The notes under the pieces: generated by a model
Seen by the model: the letters and a program-made list of their open reading frames with translations, nothing else
The model's database searches: none
Told to the model about the DNA's origin: nothing
Source of the DNA: Lachnospiraceae bacterium
GTDB taxonomy: Bacteria > Bacillota > Clostridia > Lachnospirales > Lachnospiraceae
NCBI GenBank assembly: GCA_024399135.1
Contig: JAKSHY010000005.1
Location: 62,001 to 126,000 of the forward strand
Reading direction: 5' to 3'
Length of the DNA: 64,000 nt
Shown: positions 45,416-53,884 of the stretch, in pieces
How the letters are laid out: each line of letters opens with the position of its first letter
How positions within the stretch are numbered: the stretch's first letter is position 1
Made by a program: the position numbers and the translations under genes

Positions 45416-46347
45416 TGAGAATCCTTTTAATAGGAACCGGTGGAACCATTGCCGGAATCCAAAAGAATGGAATAATTGATGACTCTGACTACACTTCTGG
45501 AGTGCTTAAAGCTAATGAGCTTTTAAATTCATTATCTGCCAGTGAGATTTCCCATATATTGTCGAAGGATGATGAAATTATCCCTTTAGAATTATGCAAT
45601 CTGAATTCTGATGATATGACTTATGAAATTATGTTGCGTCTCACCAATACTATCAATTCATCTTCTACCTTCGATGGAATAGTCATAACTCATGGGACTG
45701 ATACCTTGGAAGAGACCAGTTTCTTTCTAGAATATACTACTAATCATAAGATTCCTGTAGTTATGACATGTGCTATGTACCCTGCAACATCACCGAAGGC
45801 TGACGGACCTTCCAACCTTTTATTCGCATTAGAATACTTATCACAGTGTATCAAAACAAAGGATGAATCTATTTCGAAAATAAAAACTAACTCATATGAA
45901 ATTGTCATCGCTTTTAATCAAAAAATAATACCAGCCAGGAACCTTATCAAAGCTTATATCAATAATGAATATACCTTCGAAAATTCTGCGCCTTCTTTCG
46001 CAGATCTTTCAGCATGGGATAAGCATTATGAAATATCCTCAAACACATATGTTCAATATGTACCTATTGCTTATTTTGGTGCCAACGCACCTTCATCTAT
46101 TCTATATTTTTATGCAAAAAATGGCGCCAAGGCTATAATTCTTGCAGGGGCCGGAGCTGGTGAATATTCAGAGGAATGGATAGATGCTGTAGAAAATCTT
46201 TCAAAAGAGGGAATACTCTTTATCAGAACATCAAAAATAAGAAAAGCGCCGGTTAATAAAAACCAGCGCCTGTCTATTAATACTTTAAATGGTGGCTCAC
46301 TCTCTCCTGAGAAAGCTTCCATTCTAGCAAGTCTTCATCTTATTTAA
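45415..46347 (+). CDS. L-asparaginase
   Basis: This is a 310-residue enzyme that hydrolyses L-asparagine to aspartate and ammonia. The nucleophile Thr is in LIGTGGTIAG (residues 5-14). The second motif ITHGTDTLEETSFFL is near residues 90-104, with MTCAMYP following. The length is that of type I/bacterial single-chain members and there is no signal peptide, so it is cytoplasmic. GGGGG lies 7 nt before ATG. It converges with the chemoreceptor remnant, whose stop overlaps its 3' end. Confidence 0.92.
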   Translation: MRILLIGTGGTIAGIQKNGIIDDSDYTSGVLKANELLNSLSASEISHILSKDDEIIPLELCNLNSDDMTYEIMLRLTNTINSSSTFDGIVITHGTDTLEETSFFLEYTTNHKIPVVMTCAMYPATSPKADGPSNLLFALEYLSQCIKTKDESISKIKTNSYEIVIAFNQKIIPARNLIKAYINNEYTFENSAPSFADLSAWDKHYEISSNTYVQYVPIAYFGANAPSSILYFYAKNGAKAIILAGAGAGEYSEEWIDAVENLSKEGILFIRTSKIRKAPVNKNQRLSINTLNGGSLSPEKASILASLHLI

Positions 46348-46440
46348 AGTAACTAACTTCGTTCTGTAAATCCTTAGCCATTTCATCAATTTCGAATGAA
46401 CCTGTCTTAATCTCACCGATTGAATTAGCAATACTAAAAA
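46340..46440 (-). pseudogene. Chemoreceptor gene remnant (C-terminal end only)
   Basis: The minus strand reads SIANSIGEIKTGSFEIDEMA and KDLQNEVSYFK then stop, which matches the last residues of the receptor at 42409 ([13 protein letters not shown]...DVSYFK) with 20 of 31 identical. No reading frame continues upstream, so it is the stub of a former second receptor gene, probably left by a rearrangement that brought in the DUF5050-asparaginase pair. The stop overlaps the last bases of the asparaginase gene. Confidence 0.75.
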
Positions 46441-46474
46441 TAGTAAGCAAAAATCAGTTCAAAAACCTAAGTCA

Positions 46475-46648
46475 TCACATCTGATGTCTTACCACGAGAT
46501 ATTCATCTCCAGGAACATAATACGGACAGTCTTCATAAGTACACGAAATGAATTTAGCCATTTCATCCTCATCCAAATCCATCTCACATGTATATTCCTC
46601 ATAGTCCTCATCATATGTGTAATAATTACAATCGTCACATCTACTCAT
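46475..46648 (-). CDS. Small CxxC protein (DUF6472-like)
   Basis: This is a 57-residue protein from ATG 46648 (AGGA 9 nt upstream). It opens with MSRCDDCNYYTYDEDYEEY (CxxC), goes on with CEMDLDEDEMAKF and CPYYVPGDEYLVVRHQM, and I recognise the pattern from a small protein family seen in clostridia. Four Cys plus His could bind zinc or iron-sulfur. It follows folB-folK by 69 nt on the same strand. The function is unknown. Confidence 0.72.
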   Translation of the reverse strand: MSRCDDCNYYTYDEDYEEYTCEMDLDEDEMAKFISCTYEDCPYYVPGDEYLVVRHQM

Positions 46649-46717
46649 TTTTCTAAATCCTTACTAATTATTCAAACTGCATTAATATCCATTATGTAAT
46701 GTTGCTCAAAATATACG

Positions 46718-47536
46718 TTATCGTGCTCTTAGCTCTATTAACATCTCATTAACTGTTTTATTGTTTTTAGGATTGACGAGGGAAGAATTCAACTCGCACA
46801 ACGGTTCTAAAACAAATAATCTGTTTTCAATATCGGCATGTGGTATTGTAAGCTCGTTGGTTGACATAACTATCTCTTCGTAAAATAAGATATCAAGATC
46901 CAGCGTTCTTGGCCCCCAGTGTATTTCCCGCGTCCTTTTAGCACTGCTTTCAATTTCATGGAGTTTGTTTAATAATTCTTTTGGATTCATTAATGTCCAA
47001 AGCTCTATTACTCCATTCAAGAAATCTCCCTGCTCTACATTACCATATGGTTTGGTTTCAATAAGAGTGGAGCATTTAACATCTTTTATATATTTGTCCT
47101 TGGTTAATGAATCTATGGCATCCTGAATATACTTATTCCTGTCTCCTAAGTTAGAACCTACCCCCAAATATACCTGGTTCCATTTTCTCTTGATATTGAC
47201 TGATACATCATCAAAATCTATAGGAATAGGTGCATGAGGCTTATGTATAGTTATGTAAACCTCTTCGACTATGGCATAATTAACTAAAATTTCTCTCGCA
47301 ACAACCTCTGCGACTGTTTCTATTAAATCATATTTCTTTTCTAAAAAAGTTTCTTTAATTGTTTCTGAAACCTTCGAATAATCAACTGTTGAATCAAGTT
47401 CATCCAAAAGCCCGACATTCGTCATATCAAAACAGAGCTTGGCGTCTATCAAAAATTCCTGGCCTTCATCCTTCTCTTCTTTCAAAACTCCATGATAGCC
47501 ATATATTTTCAAACCTTTAATATTAATGAAATCCAC
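46718..47536 (-). CDS. folK: Fused dihydroneopterin aldolase/HPPK (FolB-FolK)
   Basis: This is a 272-residue two-domain enzyme catalysing consecutive folate steps. Residues 1-117 are FolB (dihydroneopterin aldolase; ITIHKPHAPIPIDFDDV near its end). Residues 120-272 are FolK, with LGVGSNLGDR, then EIESSAKRTREIHWGPRTL and DLDILFY, the pyrophosphokinase signature. The start is GTG at 47536, with AAGGGA about 7 nt upstream. It is the third gene of the operon after folC and folP. No folE is nearby. Confidence 0.93.
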   Translation of the reverse strand: MDFINIKGLKIYGYHGVLKEEKDEGQEFLIDAKLCFDMTNVGLLDELDSTVDYSKVSETIKETFLEKKYDLIETVAEVVAREILVNYAIVEEVYITIHKPHAPIPIDFDDVSVNIKRKWNQVYLGVGSNLGDRNKYIQDAIDSLTKDKYIKDVKCSTLIETKPYGNVEQGDFLNGVIELWTLMNPKELLNKLHEIESSAKRTREIHWGPRTLDLDILFYEEIVMSTNELTIPHADIENRLFVLEPLCELNSSLVNPKNNKTVNEMLIELRAR

Positions 47537-47551
47537 TTGTTTTCCCTTTTC

Positions 47552-48316
47552 TTAATACAAAACTTTTTCTGTCATCTTAATTGCTCTGGCATTAGCCCTT
47601 ACATCATGAACTCTTATATAATCAGCTCCCCACATCGTAGCCATAACACTGGTTGCTATCGTGCCCTCTAATCTATCCCCTATTGGAAGTTCCAGAGCGT
47701 TTCCAATCATAGATTTATTGGATACACCTATCAAAATTGGATATCCAAGAGCTTTAAGATGTGTCATATTCTTAAACTCTCTTATATTGTCCTCGTATGT
47801 TTTATTAAATCCAATTCCCGGATCCAGTATCAAATTAGAATCCAAAATCCCCGCGGTTCTTGCCTTTTCTATAGTTTCCTTCATGTCATCAATGAGAGAA
47901 CTGTAATTTTCTTTATTATGCATAAGGACGTACTTAAGACCTGTTTGGGCTACCGTTTTAAACATATTCTCATCGAGCATTCCCATTCCAATATCATTTA
48001 TTATAGAAGCTCCTGCTTTGCAGGCTTCCATGGCAACCTCAGCCTTATATGTATCAACAGAAATTTCTGTATTGAAGTTCTTTTTAATAGCTTCTATAAC
48101 TGGTATAACTCTTTCAATTTCTTCCTCTTTCGGAACAACACTAAAGCCAGGACGAGTAGATTCTCCACCAACATCAATTACGCTGGCACCATCTTTTATC
48201 ATTTCTTCAACATGCTTTAATGTTATATCAAGATGATTTTTATTATCATAATATTTTCCACCATCAGAAAATGAATCCGGCGTAACATTCAAAATTCCCA
48301 TTATCTTAGTTTTCAT
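47552..48316 (-). CDS. folP: Dihydropteroate synthase
   Basis: This is a 254-residue TIM-barrel enzyme that joins p-aminobenzoate to the pterin diphosphate, the sulfonamide target. GILNVTPDSFSDGG (7-20), DVGGESTRPG, INDI, DPGIGF and the C-terminal RVHDV are all present. It lies 19 nt after folC and 15 nt before folB-folK on the same strand. Confidence 0.95.
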   Translation of the reverse strand: MKTKIMGILNVTPDSFSDGGKYYDNKNHLDITLKHVEEMIKDGASVIDVGGESTRPGFSVVPKEEEIERVIPVIEAIKKNFNTEISVDTYKAEVAMEACKAGASIINDIGMGMLDENMFKTVAQTGLKYVLMHNKENYSSLIDDMKETIEKARTAGILDSNLILDPGIGFNKTYEDNIREFKNMTHLKALGYPILIGVSNKSMIGNALELPIGDRLEGTIATSVMATMWGADYIRVHDVRANARAIKMTEKVLY

Positions 48317-48335
48317 ATTTATTCCCTAAATCTTT

Positions 48336-49514
48336 CTATTCTTTCTTATTAACCCAATCAACAACTTCTCTGTGAAAACTTAATGATCCGAACACCAATA
48401 TAATATCCTTAGTTGTAGCCATCAGCTTTGCTATATCAAGTGCTTCCTCTATTCCACCGATTGCTGAAACATTAGTATTAAACATAGAAACATCTCTGGC
48501 CAGATTTTCTGCGCTATAGGCTCTTTGACCCTTAGTTGATACAGTAAGAATATGTTTAGCAACAGGCGCCATTATGGACGCAACAGTAACATGATCCTTG
48601 TCATATAACATTCCGAACACTTCAATTATATTCTTATTAGGATATTTTTTAATAACGGCGTTTCTAAGAGCTTTCGCTGCACCCTCATTATGTGCACCAT
48701 CTAAAATAATGACAGGCTTTTCATTAATCTTCTCAAATCTTCCCGGCCACTTAACATTCCTGATTCCCGTAATAATAGTTTTTTCGTCTATATCATTAAA
48801 TGGAGAAGGAAGGTTTAGTACCACATATTTTGCAAGTGTTGCATTCTGAATCTGATGGTCTCCCATCAATGGTATATACTTTTCAAGTTCTGTTTCTATA
48901 TCCGCAAAAACAACCCGATTATGACTTCTATTTTCAAGGACAGCCCTCACGCTTTCATCCTGAATAGTTGAAACAACAACAGATGAAGGCTTAATTATTC
49001 CAGCCTTAACTGTAGCTATTTTCTCTAAAGTGTTGCCTAAGTAATTGGTATGGTCAATAGAAATTGGAGTAAATACACATGCCAATGTATTTTTAACAAT
49101 ATTGGTTGCATCTTCGGCGCCACCCATTCCGCATTCCAGGCACACTATGTCACACTTTTCTTTTTTGAAATACCAAAAAGCCAGCGCTGTTTCTTTTTCA
49201 AATGGACTTGGAATATCGTATCCTTCTGCTTCAAGCTCACATACCGCATCATCTATGATTTTAAAACCAGCTTCCCAATCCTTCTTCGAAATAGGTCTGT
49301 TATTAATCTTGATAATTTCGCGCTCATTAAAAACCGCAGGTGATGAGTAGCTTCCAACCCTGAAACCGGCTTCTTTTAATATTGATGAAATAAAAGCCCC
49401 TGTCGATCCTTTTCCATTAGTACCTGCTATATGGATGAATTTAAGATCATCCTCCGGATTATTTAGTTTAGCACAAAGATATTTAATATTATCTAACCCT
49501 AATTTAATGGCCAT
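48336..49514 (-). CDS. folC: Folylpolyglutamate/dihydrofolate synthase
   Basis: This is a 392-residue Mur-ligase-like enzyme that adds glutamates to folates. The P-loop GTNGKGST is at 31-38, with LECGMGGAEDATNIV and DGAHNEGAAKAL later. It starts at MAIKLGLDNI, about 15-20 residues shorter at the N-terminus than most FolC proteins. The ATG has AAGGA 5 nt upstream and an in-frame TGA lies just before it, so the start is forced. It heads the folate operon. Confidence 0.92.
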   Translation of the reverse strand: MAIKLGLDNIKYLCAKLNNPEDDLKFIHIAGTNGKGSTGAFISSILKEAGFRVGSYSSPAVFNEREIIKINNRPISKKDWEAGFKIIDDAVCELEAEGYDIPSPFEKETALAFWYFKKEKCDIVCLECGMGGAEDATNIVKNTLACVFTPISIDHTNYLGNTLEKIATVKAGIIKPSSVVVSTIQDESVRAVLENRSHNRVVFADIETELEKYIPLMGDHQIQNATLAKYVVLNLPSPFNDIDEKTIITGIRNVKWPGRFEKINEKPVIILDGAHNEGAAKALRNAVIKKYPNKNIIEVFGMLYDKDHVTVASIMAPVAKHILTVSTKGQRAYSAENLARDVSMFNTNVSAIGGIEEALDIAKLMATTKDIILVFGSLSFHREVVDWVNKKE

Positions 49515-49534
49515 ACATTTCCTTCATGTCAGAT

Positions 49535-49563
49535 ATTAAAACTATAAATTTATTTTTCCACAA
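49535..49563 (-). promoter_or_regulatory. Promoter for the folC-folP-folBK operon
   Basis: TTGTGG (49563 to 49558) and TTTAAT (49540 to 49535) are 17 nt apart on the minus strand, just after the preceding terminator hairpin. Confidence 0.5.
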
Positions 49564-49568
49564 TAAAG

Positions 49569-49591
49569 GAGGCTATGATTCACATAGCCTC
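49569..49591 (-). terminator. Terminator of the PH-domain gene
   Basis: A 9-bp perfect stem GAGGCTATG/CATAGCCTC with a 5-nt loop lies 7 nt after the stop at 49598. A modest CTTTATT tail follows on the minus strand. Confidence 0.7.
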
Positions 49592-49597
49592 AATTCA

Positions 49598-49999
49598 TTA
49601 ATTAATATCTGGGATTCCGTCTCCATCAAGATCTGTAATGCTAGGATCAACACCTATATCCTGCATGTTAATGGTACGTCTTCTTATTCTTGCTTCCTCA
49701 GATTTCATAAGGATATAATCCTTAATTTCTTTAGAGTTCTTAATGTGCTTAATCTCAAGAACATGATCTGTAGTATCTCCTGTATAACAGATGATAGTTC
49801 CCATCTTAAACATTCTCTCACCAAGACTTCTTGACAATTTAACATCCTGAATCTTATACATGAAGCAATCATCTTCAGTCTTCTTAAAAAAGCCTCTGTC
49901 AATGGTCAATACATCATCACCTATTTTATATACTGTAAAAGTAAATGGAAGTCCGAAAAAAGCCCATCTTTTTCTTTCAACAAATGCATATTCTGACAT
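49598..49999 (-). CDS. Bacterial PH-domain protein with EF-hand-like tail
   Basis: This is a 133-residue protein. Residues 12-90 follow the strand pattern of bacterial PH domains ([25 protein letters not shown]..., [24 protein letters not shown]). The C-terminus ends in DLDGDGIPD (123-131), a calcium-loop-like sequence seen in EF-hand and thrombospondin-3 motifs. No signal peptide is visible. AAGG/GGCGG lies about 7 nt before ATG. It has a strong divergent promoter. The function is unknown. Confidence 0.75.
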   Translation of the reverse strand: MSEYAFVERKRWAFFGLPFTFTVYKIGDDVLTIDRGFFKKTEDDCFMYKIQDVKLSRSLGERMFKMGTIICYTGDTTDHVLEIKHIKNSKEIKDYILMKSEEARIRRRTINMQDIGVDPSITDLDGDGIPDIN

Positions 50000-50026
50000 A
50001 ATTACACCGCCTTTCTCATTGATTAA

Positions 50027-50055
50027 ATTATACTAGAATAAAAACCATATTGCAA
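50027..50055 (-). promoter_or_regulatory. Promoter for the PH-domain gene
   Basis: TTGCAA (50055 to 50050) and TATAAT (50032 to 50027) are 17 nt apart on the minus strand. Confidence 0.65.
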
Positions 50056-50079
50056 ACGAATATAGCCATATGATATATT
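50050..50079 (+). promoter_or_regulatory. Promoter for the nitroreductase gene, sharing the -35 box
   Basis: The same self-complementary TTGCAA (50050-50055) is followed on the plus strand after 18 nt by TATATT (50074-50079). The start would be about 50086, 43 nt before the gene. Confidence 0.5.
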
Positions 50080-50128
50080 AGTAAAAATGCTAAAAAATGA
50101 ATGTTTTGATATTAAAAAGGAGGGTTAT

Positions 50129-50668
50129 ATGAACGCAACAGAATGCATATTAGGAAGAAGAAGTATTCGAAAATTCAAGCAGGATTCTATTGATCATGAG
50201 CTTATTGAAAAGATTGTTAAAACAGCTTCATATTCACCATCCTGGAAGAATACTCAGATTACAAGATATATTGCAGTTGAAGGTGAATTAAAAGATAAAA
50301 TTGCATCTGAATGCACACCAGATTATGCAAGAAATGGTGAAATCATTAAAGATGCTCCTATGTTAATTGCCATCACAATGATTAAGAACCGATCAGGATT
50401 TGAAAGAGATGGTTCTTATTCAACCAGAAAAGAAGGTGGCTGGCAAATGTTCGATGCAGGAGTAGCAACCCAAAGCTTTTGTCTTGCAGCACACGAAGCA
50501 GGACTTGGAACTGTTATCATGGGAATCTTCGATGATGTTAAAGCTTCATCTTTATTAAACATTCCTGAAGAAAGAGAGCTTGTTTGCTTAATTCCTATCG
50601 GATATCCGGATGAGGCACCAACTGCTCCATCGCGTAAAGAGGTTTCAGATTTATTATCATTTCAATAA
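50129..50668 (+). CDS. Nitroreductase family flavoprotein
   Basis: This is a 179-residue FMN-dependent oxidoreductase. The FMN phosphate-binding RRSIRKF is at residues 10-16. SYSPSWKNTQ is the usual flavin-binding stretch, and GLGTVIMGIF precedes the IPIGYP motif. ATG at 50129 has AGGAGG 5 nt upstream; an ATG at 50087 would add fourteen residues without a good site. Family members reduce nitroaromatics, quinones or flavins; the substrate is open. Confidence 0.88.
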   Translation: MNATECILGRRSIRKFKQDSIDHELIEKIVKTASYSPSWKNTQITRYIAVEGELKDKIASECTPDYARNGEIIKDAPMLIAITMIKNRSGFERDGSYSTRKEGGWQMFDAGVATQSFCLAAHEAGLGTVIMGIFDDVKASSLLNIPEERELVCLIPIGYPDEAPTAPSRKEVSDLLSFQ

Positions 50669-50674
50669 TTTCAA

Positions 50675-50703
50675 GGGTCGAGATTTTCTCGACTCTTTTT
50701 TTG
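50675..50703 (+). terminator. Terminator of the nitroreductase gene
   Basis: Stem GTCGAG/CTCGAC (50677-50693) with a 5-nt loop is followed by TCTTTTTTT. Confidence 0.85.
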
Positions 50704-50747
50704 AAGAGTTTCTAATTTGGTAAATATATATTTGAAAGGGGATCACT

Positions 50748-51659
50748 ATGAGACATCTAATGAGTCCTTTGGACTTCACTGTTGAAGAGCTTGAGAATCT
50801 ATTTTCTCTTGCGAACGACATAGAGCATAACATGGATAAGTATGCTCAAAAATGTGTTGGAAAGAAACTTGCTACATGCTTTTATGAACCTAGTACCAGA
50901 ACTCGTCTTTCCTTCGAATCAGCAATGCTTAATTTAGGTGGAAGTGTAATTGGTTTTTCAGATGCCAACTCATCTTCTGCTTCTAAGGGCGAAAGTGTAT
51001 CAGATACAATAAGAGTTATATCATGCTTCGCTGATATATGTGCTATGAGACATCCAAAGGAAGGTGCACCTATGGTAGCAGCTTCTAAATCTTCCATCCC
51101 AGTTATCAATGCAGGCGATGGAGGTCATCAGCACCCAACTCAGACCCTTACAGATTTATTAACTATACGATCTCTTAAAGGCGAAATTAAAGATTTCACC
51201 ATTGGATTGTGTGGAGACTTAAAGTTTGGACGTACAGTACACTCACTAATTAATGCACTGGTTAGATATCCAAACATCAAGTTCGTATTCATATCTCCTC
51301 CTGAGCTTAAGGTTCCTGACTATATCATAAGCGACCTCAACGAAAAAAATATAGAATACAAAGAAGTTATAAGTCTTGATGAAGTGATGTCAGAATTAGA
51401 CTTTTTGTACATGACAAGAGTTCAAAGAGAAAGATTCTTCAATGAGGAAGACTATGTAAGATTAAAGGATTTTTACATATTGGATTCTCACAAAATGGAA
51501 CTTGCTAAAAAGGATATGTTGGTGCTTCATCCGCTTCCAAGAGTTAATGAAATTTCAGTAGACGTAGATGACGATCCAAGAGCTGCTTATTTCAAGCAGG
51601 TACAGTATGGTGTATATGTTCGTATGGCTTTAATACTTACACTTTTAGAGCTTGTATAG
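50748..51659 (+). CDS. pyrB: Aspartate carbamoyltransferase catalytic subunit
   Basis: This is a 303-residue enzyme for the committed step of pyrimidine synthesis. The carbamoyl-phosphate motif [22 protein letters not shown] and HPLPR are all present. AAGGGG lies 6 nt before ATG. It pairs with pyrI, so this bacterium has the two-subunit regulated form. No PyrR-type attenuator is seen in the short upstream gap. Confidence 0.95.
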   Translation: MRHLMSPLDFTVEELENLFSLANDIEHNMDKYAQKCVGKKLATCFYEPSTRTRLSFESAMLNLGGSVIGFSDANSSSASKGESVSDTIRVISCFADICAMRHPKEGAPMVAASKSSIPVINAGDGGHQHPTQTLTDLLTIRSLKGEIKDFTIGLCGDLKFGRTVHSLINALVRYPNIKFVFISPPELKVPDYIISDLNEKNIEYKEVISLDEVMSELDFLYMTRVQRERFFNEEDYVRLKDFYILDSHKMELAKKDMLVLHPLPRVNEISVDVDDDPRAAYFKQVQYGVYVRMALILTLLELV

Positions 51660-51747
51660 CACCTAAAAAAACTGGTCATTTATTTACTTGTAACTATTAC
51701 AATATACTAAAGAAAGGGTATCTAAAGGATACTATAGGAGAAACAAT

Positions 51748-52179
51748 ATGCTTAATATAGGACAAATTGAAGAAGGCTTCGTTCTTGATCATATTAAAGC
51801 CGGAAAAAGCATGCAGATATATCATCATTTAGGATTGGACAAAATGGACAGCACCGTTGCCATCATAAGAAATGCAAAATCTGAAAAGATGGGAAAGAAA
51901 GATATACTAAAAGTAGAATGTGATATCAATATGCTCGATCTTGATGTTCTTGCTTTTATTGATCACAATATTACAGTTAATGTAATTAAAGACGGAAATA
52001 TAATTGCTAAAAAGGACCTGCAGCTTCCAAAGGAAATCAAAAATATTATCTACTGCAAGAACCCAAGATGTATCACTTCCATTGAGCAGGGACTTCCACA
52101 TGTCTTCGTTCTTTCTGATGAAGAAAAAGAAATATACAGATGCAAATACTGTGAAGAAAAATATTCTGAGGTAAAATAG
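51748..52179 (+). CDS. pyrI: Aspartate carbamoyltransferase regulatory subunit
   Basis: This is a 143-residue protein. The N-terminal nucleotide-binding domain covers about 1-95, and the C-terminal zinc domain has the ligands C-x4-C (CKNPRC, around 103-108) and CxxC (CKYC, near 132-135). It gives CTP/ATP control to PyrB. GGAG is 7 nt before ATG. It follows pyrB by 88 nt on the same strand. Confidence 0.95.
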   Translation: MLNIGQIEEGFVLDHIKAGKSMQIYHHLGLDKMDSTVAIIRNAKSEKMGKKDILKVECDINMLDLDVLAFIDHNITVNVIKDGNIIAKKDLQLPKEIKNIIYCKNPRCITSIEQGLPHVFVLSDEEKEIYRCKYCEEKYSEVK

Positions 52180-52218
52180 TAAATATAATTATTCACTTGC
52201 CTCATCGTGGGCAACAAA

Positions 52219-52248
52219 AAAGCGTGCGTCACACTGGACGCACGCTTT
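52219..52248. terminator. Bidirectional terminator between pyrI and the symporter gene
   Basis: A 12-bp perfect stem AAAGCGTGCGTC/GACGCACGCTTT has six A on the left and a T-run on the right. It serves the two convergent genes. Confidence 0.9.
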
Positions 52249-52260
52249 TATTATATATAC

Positions 52261-53805
52261 TTATTTTGCATTAATTGCATTAAACTCTTCAACAACACTA
52301 TTTTCTGGTTCCTTAGTTACTAAACTTACAACAACCATCAAAAGCATAGAAACGATGAATGCAGGAAGCAATTCATAAATATTGAAAGCACCACCAATTG
52401 GTCTTACTAAGAACTTCCAGATAAATACTGTTGCGCCACCGCCAATCATACCTGCTAATGCGCCCTGTGTATTAGCTCTCTTCCAGAATAAAGCAAGAAG
52501 CATTACCGCACCGAAAGCTCCACCAAATCCGGCCCACGCAAAGGATACAATACTAAATACTGATGAGTTAGGATCTAATGCAAGGAATACTGCAATAATA
52601 CTGATTACCAGGATAGTAACTCTTGCAAACCATAAATTCTGCTTATCAGTAAGCTTCTTTCCAAAGAACTCACCAACAATATTCTGTGAAACAGATGACG
52701 CTGCTGCTAACATCTGAGAATCTGCTGTTGACATTGTAGCTGCTAAAATACCAGCTAAAATTACACCTGCAACGATAGCAGCCAAAACTCCATTCTGAGA
52801 AAGAAGTTCAGCAATCTTAACAATAATGCTCTCTGACTTAGATGAATCATTTAAGTAATCAATAGCACCTGCTTTGTCTGTCATAGCACGACCAATCATA
52901 CCGATTAATACTGCAACAGCCATAGCGATTACTACCCAGATTGAAGCAATTCTTCTACTAAGCTTAAGCTTATTCTCATCTTCGATAGCCATGAATCTTA
53001 ATAAAATATGTGGCATACCAAAATATCCAAGTCCCCATGCAAGTGTAGAAATAATATTAACTATTCCACCATAGCTTACAGATGAACCAGAAGCTGGATC
53101 AAATGTATCAGTAAAACTCAGGTATGAAGGAATTTCTTTTGCGTTCTCCCATACCTTATCCCATCCTCCAGCAACACTAACACCGAAGAATACTACGATA
53201 ATGAGTGCAACCGTCATAACAATACTCTGGATGAAGTCTGTTGTTGATACAGCCTTAAAGCCACCCATAACTGTATATGTTACGATAATAACTGCTGAAA
53301 CGATCATAGCAGTTGTATAATTAATGTTACCATCTGAAAGGCTGTTAAACAGCTTACCACATGCAGCAAATCCTGATGCAGTATAAGGAATAAAGAATAC
53401 GATAATCACTACAGCTGCAATAGCTGAAAGAATATTCTTCTTGTCGTGGAATCTCTTAGAGAAAAACTCCGGTACTGTGATAGCATCAATCTTAGCAGAA
53501 TATCTGCGAAGCCTTTTTGCTACCAAAAGCCAGTTAAGATACGTTCCAACTGCGAGTCCTAAAACTGTCCAGCCAACCTCACATACACCGCAAAGATATG
53601 CAAGTCCTGGAAGACCCATCAATAAGTAACTTGACATATCAGAAGCTTCAGCCGACATTGCTGTTACGAAAGGTCCCATCTTACGTCCGCCAAGATAGAA
53701 GTCTGCACTGTCTGAGTTACCCTTACTAAATTTGAATCCAATATACACAACCATAATCAAATAAATTGCAATGGCTGCGAGGATACAGAATTGATTTGTA
53801 GTCAT
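52261..53805 (-). CDS. Sodium/solute symporter, PutP-like
   Basis: This is a 514-residue member of the SSS family with about 13 membrane helices. YLGGRKMGPFVTAMSAEASDMSSYLLMGLPG (helices 1-2, the sodium and substrate site) resembles sodium/proline symporters, and FGMPHILLRFMA and LAATMSTADSQ are further hallmarks. It probably imports proline or a related solute, for nutrition or osmoprotection. AGGAG lies 6 nt before ATG. It has a good promoter at 53849. Confidence 0.88.
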   Translation of the reverse strand: MTTNQFCILAAIAIYLIMVVYIGFKFSKGNSDSADFYLGGRKMGPFVTAMSAEASDMSSYLLMGLPGLAYLCGVCEVGWTVLGLAVGTYLNWLLVAKRLRRYSAKIDAITVPEFFSKRFHDKKNILSAIAAVVIIVFFIPYTASGFAACGKLFNSLSDGNINYTTAMIVSAVIIVTYTVMGGFKAVSTTDFIQSIVMTVALIIVVFFGVSVAGGWDKVWENAKEIPSYLSFTDTFDPASGSSVSYGGIVNIISTLAWGLGYFGMPHILLRFMAIEDENKLKLSRRIASIWVVIAMAVAVLIGMIGRAMTDKAGAIDYLNDSSKSESIIVKIAELLSQNGVLAAIVAGVILAGILAATMSTADSQMLAAASSVSQNIVGEFFGKKLTDKQNLWFARVTILVISIIAVFLALDPNSSVFSIVSFAWAGFGGAFGAVMLLALFWKRANTQGALAGMIGGGATVFIWKFLVRPIGGAFNIYELLPAFIVSMLLMVVVSLVTKEPENSVVEEFNAINAK

Positions 53806-53848
53806 AACACACTCCTCTTATATACTTTTTTGTTTACACAACTTTTTT

Positions 53849-53877
53849 ATTTTAGCAAATTAAAGCGATAAAAACAA
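53849..53877 (-). promoter_or_regulatory. Promoter for the symporter gene
   Basis: TTGTTT (53877 to 53872) and TAAAAT (53854 to 53849) are 17 nt apart. The -35 is 8 nt from the end of pepD. Confidence 0.6.
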
Positions 53878-53884
53878 TATTATA

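Noticed and set aside
47759-48220. Plus-strand frame of 153 codons opposite folP
   Set aside because: Antisense to a clear folP and not family-like.
50701-50730. Promoter directly before pyrB (TTGAAG-N18-TATATA)
   Set aside because: The start point would fall on the ribosome site of pyrB, so it cannot make a useful transcript as placed.
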